This document shows, piece after piece, positions 37,661-46,711 of a stretch of 64,000 nucleotides of DNA (position 1 is the first letter of the stretch; every line of letters begins with the position of its first letter). Below the pieces are notes generated by a model. That model worked only from the letters and a program-made list of their open reading frames with translations. It was not told where the DNA came from and did not search any database. This DNA comes from an uncultured cyanobacterium (GTDB lineage: Bacteria > Cyanobacteriota > Cyanobacteriia > PCC-6307 > Cyanobiaceae): the NCBI GenBank assembly GCA_903871775.1, contig CAIQIA010000002.1, positions 62,001-126,000 of the forward strand, read 5' to 3'. A program made the translations under genes and the position numbers.

Positions 37661-38832
37661 GCCTGAGCCTGCGCCGGCAGCTGCACCGCACCCCCGTGGC
37701 CTGGCTGCAGGTGAGCCACAACCCCGTCAAGCTGGCCATTGCCCTGGCGGGGGTGAGCTTCTCAAACCTGCTGATGTTCTTTCAGCTGGGCCTTCTCGAC
37801 AGCATCTACAACAGCCAGCGCAAGCCGATCCAGAAACTGCGGGCTGACCTGGTGATGGTGAGTGCCGGCTACAGCAATCTCGGGGCGCTGCAGACCTTTG
37901 ACCGCACCCGCCTTTACCAAGCGCTGGGGGTGGCCGGGGTCGAGGGGGTGGCCCCGTTGCGCCTCGCCCGCGCCACCTGGATCACCCCGGAGACGCACCG
38001 GTCGTTCGACGTGAGCGTGTACGGCATCAGCCTGGCCCGGCCCTCGCTCGCCTTCCCCGAGCTGGAACGGGATGTGAGCCGGCTGCAGCCCCTGCGCAAT
38101 GCCCTCTTCGACCGCCGGGCCAAGGCCCAGTACGGCCCCATCGCCGCCACCGTGGAGCGCCAGGGATCAGCCTCGGTCGAGGTCAATCAGAAACAGCTGC
38201 GCATCGTCGACACGGTGGAGCTGGGGGCCACGTTCTCGGCCGAGGCCAACCTGGTCGTGAGCGACAGCACCTATTTCTTTCTGTTTCCATCGGCCGATGC
38301 CCGCCAGATTCAGCTGGGGCTGATCCAGCTGAAGCCTGGGGTCGATGCCCGCAGTGTGCAGCAGGCCCTGCAACCGCTGATGCCCAAGGTCGTGAAGGTG
38401 CTAACCCGCGCCGAACTCGAGACCCTGGAACTGAACTACTGGAAACGCAACTCATCGGTGGGGTTCATCTTCACCCTGGGGGTGCTGGTGGGGTTTGTGG
38501 TGGGCAGCATCATCGTCTATCAGATTCTGTTCGGGGATGTCATGAACTCCCTGCCGCAGTACGCCACCCTCAAGGCGATGGGTTACACCGATCTCTACGT
38601 GATCAGCGTGGTGATTCAGCAGAGCGCGATCCTGGCCCTGGTTGGTTTCGTGCCGGGGGTGCTCTCGTCGATGGGGCTCTATTGGCTGCTGGCGACAGTG
38701 ACGAAGCTCTCGGTGTTCATGACCCTCGAGCGGGCCCTGCAGGTGCTGCTGCTCACCTTCGTGATGTGCGTCGGCTCCGGCGCCCTGGCCACCCGCAAGC
38801 TGGTGCAGCTCGACCCCGCCGATGTCTTCTGA
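37657..38832 (+). CDS. devC: DevC-type ABC exporter permease
   Basis: A 391-residue FtsX/MacB-type permease: one N-terminal helix (LAIALAGVSFSNLLMFFQLG), a large periplasmic domain, then three C-terminal helices (FIFTLGVLVGFVVGSIIVYQ and following). DevC proteins form the core of DevBCA exporters, which in heterocyst formers export glycolipids; unicellular homologues have unknown cargo. Starts by ATGA overlap with devB. The stop lies inside the first unit of the 15-bp repeat shared with the devA start. Confidence 0.92.
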   Translation: MSLSLRRQLHRTPVAWLQVSHNPVKLAIALAGVSFSNLLMFFQLGLLDSIYNSQRKPIQKLRADLVMVSAGYSNLGALQTFDRTRLYQALGVAGVEGVAPLRLARATWITPETHRSFDVSVYGISLARPSLAFPELERDVSRLQPLRNALFDRRAKAQYGPIAATVERQGSASVEVNQKQLRIVDTVELGATFSAEANLVVSDSTYFFLFPSADARQIQLGLIQLKPGVDARSVQQALQPLMPKVVKVLTRAELETLELNYWKRNSSVGFIFTLGVLVGFVVGSIIVYQILFGDVMNSLPQYATLKAMGYTDLYVISVVIQQSAILALVGFVPGVLSSMGLYWLLATVTKLSVFMTLERALQVLLLTFVMCVGSGALATRKLVQLDPADVF

Positions 38833-39607
38833 GCCACTGTCTTCTGAGCCACTGTCTTCTGAGACCCTGCAACCCATGGCCTCTGACCCCGTCATCTCCC
38901 TGCGGCACGTCAACCACTGGTTCGGCAGTGGCGAAGACCGCAAGCACGCCCTGCGCGACATCTCGCTCGACATCCATCCCGGCGAGATCGTGATCTGCAC
39001 GGGACCGTCGGGGTCGGGCAAGACCACCCTGCTGACGATGCTGGGGGGACTGCGCTCCTGCCAGGACGGCAGCCTCACGATCCTGGGGCAGGAGCTGAAC
39101 GGCGCCTCGAAGGAGCAGCTGGCCCGGCTGCGGCTGAATGTGGGATTCATTTTCCAGGCCCACAATCTGATGATGTTTCTCAATGCCCGCCGCAATGTGC
39201 GGCTGGCCCTCGAACTGCACGACCGCTATCTGGATGAAGACCTGGACCGTCTGGCTGCGGAGATGCTGGAGCGGGTGGGGCTGGGGGAGCGGGTGGATTA
39301 CTTCCCCGCCAATCTCTCCGGAGGCCAGCGTCAGCGGGTGGCCATTGCCCGGGCCCTGGTGAGCCGGCCCCGCATCGTGCTGGGGGATGAACCCACCGCC
39401 GCCCTCGACAAGGAGTCAGGTCGCACGGTGGTGGAGCTGATGAAGGAACTGGCTGACCGTGACGGCACCACGATCATCATGGTCACCCACGACAACAAGA
39501 TTCTCGACGTGGCTGACCGCATCATCATCGTCGAGGATGGCGCCCTGGCCGGCCCCGAAGCCGAGGCTGCCTTCGTGCAGCGCATGCGCGATGGCAACGC
39601 TCACTGA
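38822..39607 (+). CDS. devA: DevA-type ABC exporter ATPase
   Basis: A 261-residue ABC ATPase with Walker A GPSGSGKTTLL, signature LSGGQRQRVAIARAL, Walker B IVLGDEPTAALD and the switch His in MVTHD. It energises the DevBC exporter. The first ATG (38822) overlaps devC and gives a repetitive N-terminus (SSEPLSSEPLSSETLQP); ATG 38877 (MASDPVISL) would start at the domain itself. Ends by overlapping the convergent fusion gene at TCACTGA. Confidence 0.93.
   Translation: MSSEPLSSEPLSSETLQPMASDPVISLRHVNHWFGSGEDRKHALRDISLDIHPGEIVICTGPSGSGKTTLLTMLGGLRSCQDGSLTILGQELNGASKEQLARLRLNVGFIFQAHNLMMFLNARRNVRLALELHDRYLDEDLDRLAAEMLERVGLGERVDYFPANLSGGQRQRVAIARALVSRPRIVLGDEPTAALDKESGRTVVELMKELADRDGTTIIMVTHDNKILDVADRIIIVEDGALAGPEAEAAFVQRMRDGNAH
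38824..38868. repeat. 15-bp tandem repeat at the devC/devA junction
   Basis: Three copies of a 15-bp unit gtcttctgagccact, starting at 38824, 38839 and 38854; the third differs near its end. The unit keeps devA in frame (Ser-Ser-Glu-Pro-Leu) and places a TGA in the devC frame in each copy. Copy-number change would alter only the devA leader and the start-stop spacing. Confidence 0.9.
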
Positions 39608-41281
39608 GCGGCGGCCAGTCGGTCCATCAACCCTTCGATCACGCCGGAGACGATGGCGGCCAGCAGCAGCTGCTGATGCTGCAGCGCATCCACCCCCTGC
39701 TCAAGCCGGTCATCCAGGCGATCGGCCAGGGCCCGGCTGAGGTCAGCCCAGCCCTGACGCACCCGCTCTCCAACGGCGGTGCCGGACCGGCGGCCATGGT
39801 CAGCCAGGTCCAGAAGGGTCTGGTTCACGAACCCGGCGGCATCCTGCCCCCCCCTGCTGCAGGGCCTCGAGGAACATGCCCTCCATGAGGCCCAGGTCGT
39901 GCTGGCGGCCCCGGAGGAAACTGCGGCTGAAGCTGCCCGACCGTCCCGCCGCCTCCTGGAGGGCCAGCAGCAGGGCTTCGGCCGCCACCGCCAGGGCCGC
40001 CTCGACCCCGGCGACGGCATCCCGCAGGGCGCGACGGCTGTCGCTGGCCACCGGTGCCGCCATGCTGGCGGCGGCCACCACCGCAGCCAGCAGGGCACGG
40101 ATCGCCTCCCGGTCGAGGTGACCCTCCGCCAGGGCCTGGAGGGTGATGCGGCGGACGCTGTCACGGATGGCCGCTGGATCGGCGACCACCGCGGCGGCCA
40201 CATCCGCGCCGATGGTCAGGCTGTCGCTGGTCCCCGACCGCCGGGCCGTGCCGTCGGCCACGGTGCCGCTGAGGCTGGCCTCGGCCAGCACATGGCCGGC
40301 CATGGCCTCCTCCACCATCGCCAGCCCCGCCCCGGCGGGCAGCCCCAGCCGACGGTCGAGGGCCAGCAGCCGCAAGCGGTAGCGGTGGGGCGGTCCTGGT
40401 GGCGGCTGGGGCCCCTGGTAACCGCTGCGGGAATGCTGCGACACGCCCCAGCAGCGGCCATGGCGAGCGCCATTGGCGAGTTCAGGCGCCGGCTCAAGCC
40501 CCTCGGGCAGATGGTGCACCCCGGCAGGGATGTCGTAGAGGAGCCAGTGCAGCCAGGGGACCGCACCAGCATCGGGGTCATCAAAGATCAGCACGTAGCT
40601 CGCCGTGCCCTGCGGTTCACCGCTCCAGTGCAGCGCCGGCGACAGGTTGCGCCCCCCGGCGGTGTGGCGCCGGGGGATCGTTTCCCCTTCGGCAAAGCTG
40701 GGGCTGGTGAGCAGCAGCTGGGGCCTGGCGGGGCCGTCCCCCAGGCGCAGGTCGATCCGCAGCATCGTGTCCCCCTCGGGGTAACGGGCCTGCAGCTGGC
40801 CGCCATAGGCCTGCTGCAACGCCGACGCGACCCCATGGGCCAGGTGGGTGCCGGTGAAGGTGAGCTGCCGCTCGCCCGCCGGAGCCAGGGGGGGATGGTG
40901 AATGTCCATGATCCGCTCCAGCGGATGCTCGTTGCCCTCCCGTTCGGCCATGTGCTGCACCAGCCGCTGCATCTCGGGCCAGCGGGCATCGAGGGTCTGA
41001 CCATGCAGATGCAGCGCCGCCGCCGGCTGCCGGTCCTGGAGCCGACGGCAGGCAGGACAGCGCTGCCGCTGGGGTTCGACCCGCAGGGCTTCGGCCCATT
41101 GCCAGCGCCCCTGGTGGTACACGGCACCGCAGTCGGGGCAACGGCAGGGATCGGGCCAGTGGGCCTCGTCGCGGTAGGGGTCAGACCGCAGGCCGGGGTC
41201 GAGCCCCTCCTGGCGGGCCCGATGGCTGCCGCGGGCCGGATCAAGCGGATGGACCATGGCCGGGATGGGCGTCGCCTCCAC
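39601..41281 (-). pseudogene. Frameshifted BCAM0308-like / PEBP / DUF6781-like fusion protein
   Basis: Three modules in one frame. Residues about 1-165: a BCAM0308-like domain with a zinc ribbon (CRCPDCGAVYHQGRWQW, CPACRR) and NEHPLERIMDIHH. About 165-330: a YbhB/YbcL-type PEBP domain (SPSFAEGETIPRRHTAGGRN, IFDDPDAGAVPWLHWLLYDI). About 340 onward: a DUF6781-like helical domain (SVRRITLQALAEGHLDREAI). The frame ends early at 39800 because of one extra G in a G8 tract (plus strand C8, 39847-39854). Removing one base restores 81 more family-like residues (FVNQTLLDLADHGRRSGTAV) to a stop at 39601, giving 559 residues. ATG 41281 or 41257 may start it. Cause could be sequencing error, mutation or slippage. 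Confidence 0.8.
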
Positions 41282-41443
41282 CGGTTACGGCCGCCTGCGG
41301 TGGATGGCGAAGCGCCGCTGCGGGGATGCCGCGCCGCCGCCGGCTGAGTAGGGATGCTCAATCCCCCCCATCCCGTCGGCATCGCTACATCACCCAACCC
41401 GCAGGGGGCGCTGTGGTGACAGCAGTACGACCGCCGTGATGCC

Positions 41444-41860
41444 ATGAGCGCCTCCGCCTTCGCCGCCATCGCCCTGGCAGCCGTCGCCTGGGACGGTGTT
41501 CTCAGCCGTGCTGGCTCGCGGGCCCTGCGCCACAGCCTCGACTACCGCCCGCCCTTCGACCGCTACGGCGATGCGCGGATGGTGGAGCTGATGGACGGCC
41601 TGCTGGCCGACCTGCGCCGGCAGGGCCCCCAGCATCTGATGGTCGAGGCCGCCGCCGACCTCGATGCCAACCAGCGCGCCACCGCCTACGCCGTGGCCGC
41701 CGAGATCATGCGCTCCGACGGTCCCCTGCAGGACGATGAGCGGAACATCCTTGCCAACCTCGCCGAGACCCTGGCCCTGACCCCGGCCGTGACCGAACCT
41801 GTGCTGGCGGTCATGGACCTGCTGCATGCCCGCGTGCTGGATCCGCCGGCCGAGGCCTAG
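41444..41860 (+). CDS. TerB-like (tellurite resistance TerB fold) protein
   Basis: A 138-residue all-helical protein with SAFAAIALAAVAWDGVLSRA near the start and AYAVAAEIMRSDGPLQDDER followed by ILANLAETLALTP, matching the TerB/DUF533-type helical domain found in cyanobacteria. The acidic positions after WDG and SDG correspond to the putative metal site. Role is unknown. Four bases overlap the convergent AraC-type gene. The 162 bases before it hold no recognisable element. Confidence 0.78.
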   Translation: MSASAFAAIALAAVAWDGVLSRAGSRALRHSLDYRPPFDRYGDARMVELMDGLLADLRRQGPQHLMVEAAADLDANQRATAYAVAAEIMRSDGPLQDDERNILANLAETLALTPAVTEPVLAVMDLLHARVLDPPAEA

Positions 41861-42954
41861 TCCACGGGAGAGGCATCAAGGCTGGGGTCAGCCTCGGCGG
41901 CAGCCTGGCGCTGGCGGGCGTCCCGCAGCAGATCGCTGGGCCGCACGTGGAAGCGCTGGCGGAATTCGACCGAGAACAGGCTGAGGCTGCGGTAGCCGCA
42001 GGCCTTGGCGATCTGGCCGACGCTGTGGTCGGGTTGCGGATTCTGCAGCAGCCGGTGGGCCAGATCCAGGCGCTGGATGCGGATCCACTGGGTGGCGGTG
42101 CAGCCGAGCCGGTCGCGGAAGGCGTACTGCAGAGCGCGTCGGGAGTAATGGCTGCGCTGCTCGAGGGCGGTGAGGTTGAGGGGTTCATCGAGGTGCTGGC
42201 GGATGTACGCCAGCAGGGCATCGAAGCTGTCGCGCCCCGTGCGCTCCCGCTGCTGCAGCCGCGCGACGGGGCCCTCGCGGCGCAGGTCCTCGAACAGCAG
42301 CGCCGCCACCAGGCCATGGATGAGCTCGTCGACGGGCAGGCGATCGACAAGGGCAGGGCTGATCTCGCCCAGGTCACCCCTCCAGTGGAGCAGCTGGTGC
42401 AGGCCCTTCTGCAGCGACGGCCGCCTGCCGTCGGAGATGCTGCGCCAGCCCCGCCCCTGGTGCAGCTGGCGGGTCCACTGAACCGGTGGATCCGCCAGGC
42501 CCGCCATGGCCGTGCCGCTGCGCAGCAGCTGTTCAGGCTGCAGCAGGAACACCACCAGACTGGCGGGCCCGCCGCTCCAGCGGGCCTCGGCCCCGGGCAG
42601 CACCACGCAGTCACCGCTGCGGCAGGGCCACTGGTGCCCCGCCTGTTCAAGGCCGATCTCGCCGCCGTAATTGAGGATGACCGTGAGGCCGTCGTGGCCA
42701 TGGCTGCTGCCCTGGCCGGGCCCGAAGGCCACGAGGGAGGAGAGGCGAATGCTGCCGATCAGGCGGGCGTGGCCGTAGGACCACCAGCCGGGGGTGCCGT
42801 CGGCGGCGAGCAGGGGCTGAAGGGGGCAGAGGTTGCCCAGAAAAGGCTCAACCTCCCGCCGGCTGTCCAGGCGCAGCAGATCCCGATCGAAGGGGTTGGG
42901 CAGGGTGGCCGCGAGGGCATGGTCTGCATAGTTCAGCGGCAGGACATCAGACAT
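41857..42954 (-). CDS. AraC-family transcriptional regulator
   Basis: A 365-residue regulator. The C-terminal part (about 250-350) holds the double helix-turn-helix: LLAYIRQHLDEPLNLTALEQ, HYSRRALQYAFRDRLGCTAT and VGQIAKACGYRSLSLFSVEF with RVRPSDLL-type ending. The N-terminal part (about 75-145) has a cupin-like sensor pattern (HGHDGLTVILNYGGEIGLEQ; GDCVVLPGAEARWSG). Effector and targets unknown. It is divergent from the interrupted CheB-CheR gene; short direct repeats sit at its own start. Confidence 0.9.
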   Translation of the reverse strand: MSDVLPLNYADHALAATLPNPFDRDLLRLDSRREVEPFLGNLCPLQPLLAADGTPGWWSYGHARLIGSIRLSSLVAFGPGQGSSHGHDGLTVILNYGGEIGLEQAGHQWPCRSGDCVVLPGAEARWSGGPASLVVFLLQPEQLLRSGTAMAGLADPPVQWTRQLHQGRGWRSISDGRRPSLQKGLHQLLHWRGDLGEISPALVDRLPVDELIHGLVAALLFEDLRREGPVARLQQRERTGRDSFDALLAYIRQHLDEPLNLTALEQRSHYSRRALQYAFRDRLGCTATQWIRIQRLDLAHRLLQNPQPDHSVGQIAKACGYRSLSLFSVEFRQRFHVRPSDLLRDARQRQAAAEADPSLDASPVD

Positions 42955-42973
42955 GAACAGCTGAACTGAACAG
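42954..42973. promoter_or_regulatory. TGAAC direct repeats at the AraC-type gene start
   Basis: Plus-strand sequence has three TGAAC units in 20 bases (TGAACAG, CTGAAC, TGAACAG), abutting the ATG of the AraC-type gene. AraC-family proteins bind direct repeats, so this could be an autoregulatory operator; inference only. The rest of the 239-base divergent gap (to 43193) is AT-richer than its surroundings with a T-run near 43056, but no clear promoter was identified. Confidence 0.35.
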
Positions 42974-43193
42974 GGTGGGCTCCGGACGTCAGCATCAAGC
43001 CACCGTTAAAGGACCGCTGGGAAGCCTTCTTGTCGAGCCTGAAAGAGAGCTTGCGCGATTTTTTCTTTGTTGCAGTTTTCTGACAGCAGCACGGACACCA
43101 TTCATGATGAATTTGCAGAAAATGACTCACCAGGTCGATCCAAATCCCATGGAGGACGATCGCAATATCAGAATCAGTCGTCCAAGGTGAACC

Positions 43194-46013
43194 ATGGCTT
43201 CCAGGGAGCCAGGGTCCCTCGTCGTGATCGTCGCCTCGGCCGGCAGCCTTCAGACCCTGCGCCTGCTGGTGTCGCGGCTGACCCCTGACCCCACCGCCGC
43301 GTTCCTGGTCGTGCGCCATGCCGGCGGCGGGCCATCGCCCGAAGACCTGCTGCAGACCCTCGCCGCCTGCAGCCCCCTCGCCGTGGGGCAGCTGCAGAAT
43401 GGCGAGACGCCCGAGGCCGGCACCCTGCGGCTGCTGCCCGAGGGGCTGGAGGTGGACGCCAGCGGCCCGCACCTGCACCTCAGGGTGCCCAGGGAAGGGT
43501 TCCGCCCTGCCCCCTGCATCGATGCGATGCTCGCGAGCCTGGCGGCGGCCTGGGGCCCACGGCTCATCGTCGTCATGCTCTCGGGCCTGGGGGCCGACGG
43601 GGCCCTCTTCACCGGCATGCCGTCGGCCGCCGTTCAGCTGGGGGGCCTGGCGGCGGTGCTCGAGCCGGCAGCCATCAGCGGCTGGCTGAACCAGCAACTG
43701 CGCAAACGGGGAACCATCGAGAGCGACGACGATCTCGGGCTCCCAGCAGAGATGCTGCATCAGATTCTGGTCGTGCTGCAGGAGCGCACAGGCATTGACT
43801 TCAGTCGCTACAAGGGATCCACCGTCTGCCAGCAGGTGCAGCGACGCCTGGCACTGCTGAAGCTCGGTGACATGACCAACTATTTAACAATGCTTGAAAA
43901 CGATGATCAGGAGGCCGAACGGCTCAAAGCCAATCTGCTGGTGGGTGTGACGCGCTTCTTCCGCGAACCGGCCACGTTTGCCGCCCTGGCCGACGCGGTG
44001 AAAGCCCAGATGGAAAGCCACCTGCCAGGCCAGCCCCTGCGGGTGTGAGTGCCAGGCTGCGCCAGCGGCGAGGAGGCGTACTCGATCGCCATGGTGATCA
44101 GCGCCGCCCTCCAGCACCCCGCCGATCTCAATGACCGGCTCAGGCTCTTCGCCACCGACCTGAACGAGAGTGCCTTGGCGATGGGCCGCAGGGGGCGGTA
44201 CCCGCTGACCAGTGTCGAGACGGTGCCCGCCGACCTGCGTGAGCGGTTCTTCCACCCCCGCGAAGGCCAGCTCGAGATCAGCCGTGAGCTGCGGCGCTGC
44301 ATCGTCTTCAGCCGCCACAACCTCGGCAGCGATCCGCCGTTTCCACGGCTGGATCTGATCTCGTGCCGCAACACCCTCATCTACTTCAACCCGACCCTGC
44401 AGGCTCAGGCCCTGCGCAGCTTCCGCTTCGCCCTGGCCCCCGGGGGGCTGCTGCTGCTGGGGCAATCCGAGACCCTGCCCCCCAGCCTCGGCGGGTTCAC
44501 GACCCTCAATGCCCAGCAGCGGCTTTACCGCCTCAGCAGCCATCTGCAGCGCGACGACCTCATCGCCATGACCCCCCGGTCCGTGGGCACCCTTCCCATC
44601 AGCTCGCGCCGACAACCGCTGCACCGCCACGACCATCCGCCGCCGCAGCATGTCGCCCTGCTCGAGGCGATGGTGCAGCAACGGCAGCCGCCCACCCTGG
44701 TGCTTGACGACAACCTCGATCTCGTGGCCGTCCTCGGCGATGTGAGCCGCTACTGCACGTTGCCCCAGGGCCAGCTCTGCTCCTCGGTGGTGGGCTTTCT
44801 GCGGGAGGAGGTGCGGCAGGAAGCCACGGCCCTGCTGCTGCTCAGCCGCAACAATCAGGCGGTGCAGCAGAGTCGGCCGCTGCAGCTGGGGGACGGCCTC
44901 GAACCGGTGCGGCTGGAGGTGGCCCCCCTGGCGGTGGCGGGTCGCGCCCTGCGCTGCCTCACCTTCCATCCTCTGCCGGCGCCCCTGGCGGGGCCGGTGC
45001 AGTCGCTGTCGCTGGAGCTGACCCAGGAGATGGCCCGCCTCGAAGGCGAACTGCTGAGCAGTCAGAACAGCCTGCGGGAGTCGATGGCCGAACTGGAGCA
45101 GGCGAACGAAGAGCTGGAGGCATCGGCCGAAGAGCTGCAGGCCTCTTCGGAAGAGCTGCAGGCGTCGAACGAGGAACTGGAGGCCTCGGTCGAGGAGCTG
45201 CAGGCCAGCAATGCCGAGCTGGTGGCCCTCAACCAGGAGCTGCGGCAGCGGGGGGAGGAACTCGAGCAGGCGAACATGGACCTGCAGAACATCCAGGGCT
45301 CCCTGAGCCAGGGCATGGTGATCGTCGATCGCCAGCTGCGGATCCTGCGGTTCTCACCCCTGGCGGTGCGTGTGTTCGGGCTGTTGGAGAGCGACCGGGG
45401 GCTGCCCCTGCTCGAGGTGCCCACCACCCTGCCCCTGCAGGGCCTGGCCGAAGCCCTGCAGACCGTGGTCAACGGTGGTCCACGGCAGCAGCTCGAGGCC
45501 AGCAGTGAGGAGGTCGCCTACCTGCTGCGGGTGCTGCCCTACCTGGGCCACGACGAGGATCTGCTCGGGGCGATCGTCGCCCTCACCGACGTGTCGGAAC
45601 TGGTGGCCATGCGAAAGGTGGCCGAGGCCTCCCTCGCCGAGTTCGTCTCCCTGACCGATGCCCTGGATGACGTGGTGTGGAAACGGAACGAACAGCTTGA
45701 TCGCCTGCTGTACCTGAGCCGGCAGGCTGAAGCCATCCTGGGCCGTTCAGTCAGCGAACTGATCCAGGATCCCGGATGGCTGGACCAGCGGATCGCACCG
45801 GAGGATCGGCCGATGGTGCAGGCGGAGCGGCAACCGCAGGTCCCCTGCTGGCGCCTGCGGTACCGCTGGCACTATCCCGACGGTCGGGTGTTGCTGCTGC
45901 AGGAAACGGCGCAGCGGCTGGAAGGCGAACTGGAGACCTGCGTCATGGGAACCCTGCGGGTGCTGGATGCGGGCCAGGGTGATTTTGGTCTGGGGTCCCC
46001 AAAATTCCCATAA
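43194..46013 (+). pseudogene. CheB-CheR-PAS fusion protein interrupted by in-frame TGA
   Basis: One continuous frame of 939 residues except for TGA at 44046-44048. First part: a CheB methylesterase-like domain with likely Ser/His/Asp residues (VASAGSLQTL, VVRHAGG, LSGLGADGA) and the CheR helical domain. After the stop: CheR motif VPGCASGEEAYSIAM, ATDLNESALAMGRRGRYPL and LISCRNTLIYFNP. Then a long Glu/Leu coiled coil (residues about 625-690 of the joined protein), and two PAS-like domains; no kinase or GGDEF domain follows. CheR proteins normally read LRVWxxGCxxGEE, so TGA replaces an expected TGG Trp. GTG 44049 could restart translation but would split the methyltransferase. Confidence 0.85.
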
Positions 46014-46114
46014 AAGCGTCATAATGAAGAATTCGGGCCTGGCCTGGTTCCCCATGGCCAGCTGGGTTGTTTTCGCTTCAATCCCCGCAGCCCTTTCATC
46101 CATCCCGACCTCTT

Positions 46115-46708
46115 ATGGCAAAGATTTCAGGAACCCTCGGGGCCGACGCACTGATCGGCACAGCTCTCAGCGACACCTACTTGATTAACAACTCGGGTGA
46201 CACCATCAGCCCAGACCCTGGGGGCTATGACACGGTGTTCTCGTATTTCAGCTTCACCCTTGGCTCTGGGCTCGAAGATCTGGTCCTGCTCGGAACAGGC
46301 AACATCAATGCCACTGGCAACAACTTCAGCAACTCTATCCAGGGGAACAGCGGCAACAACATTCTCTCGGGTGGGGGTGGCCTGGACGTTCTCATGGGGG
46401 GAGCAGGCGCTGACGTGTTCCGCTTCAATGAACTGGGCTGGATGCATGCCGATCAGATTGTTGACTTCAACACCCTTGAGGGTGACAAGATCGTGCTCAC
46501 CTCAGCCATCACCGGCCTGCCCGCCGGTACACCTCTGGCCTACTACCTGAATGCCCCCTCCAAAGACCGCACCCCCGGGGTGGTGCGCCAGCCAGGAGGG
46601 ATCGGCCTCGCCTTCGATCGAGACGGCATTGGCCCAGCCAAGGCCATTCTCTTTGCCTCCGTCAGCCCGTTTACCGTCCTTGATTCGCGCAGTTTCGCGA
46701 TCGTCTGA
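46115..46708 (+). CDS. Small RTX-type (hemolysin-like) calcium-binding protein
   Basis: A 197-residue protein with RTX-like repeats: ISGTLGADALIGTALSDTYL, NNILSGGGGLDVLMGGAGAD, then VFRFNELGWMHADQIVDFN, the typical block before the C-terminal secretion signal. Likely exported by a type I system and folded by calcium outside the cell. No export genes are nearby. The codon pattern and surrounding 100-base upstream gap are less GC-rich than neighbours. An AT-rich stretch with CATAAT near 46019 could be a promoter. ATG 46115 is used; TTG 46067 is less likely. Confidence 0.85.
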   Translation: MAKISGTLGADALIGTALSDTYLINNSGDTISPDPGGYDTVFSYFSFTLGSGLEDLVLLGTGNINATGNNFSNSIQGNSGNNILSGGGGLDVLMGGAGADVFRFNELGWMHADQIVDFNTLEGDKIVLTSAITGLPAGTPLAYYLNAPSKDRTPGVVRQPGGIGLAFDRDGIGPAKAILFASVSPFTVLDSRSFAIV

Positions 46709-46711
46709 GCC

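Noticed and set aside
41390-41827. 145-residue frame antisense to the TerB-like gene
   Set aside because: The plus-strand frame has TerB-type motifs; the antisense product is His/Gly/Val-rich shadow sequence.
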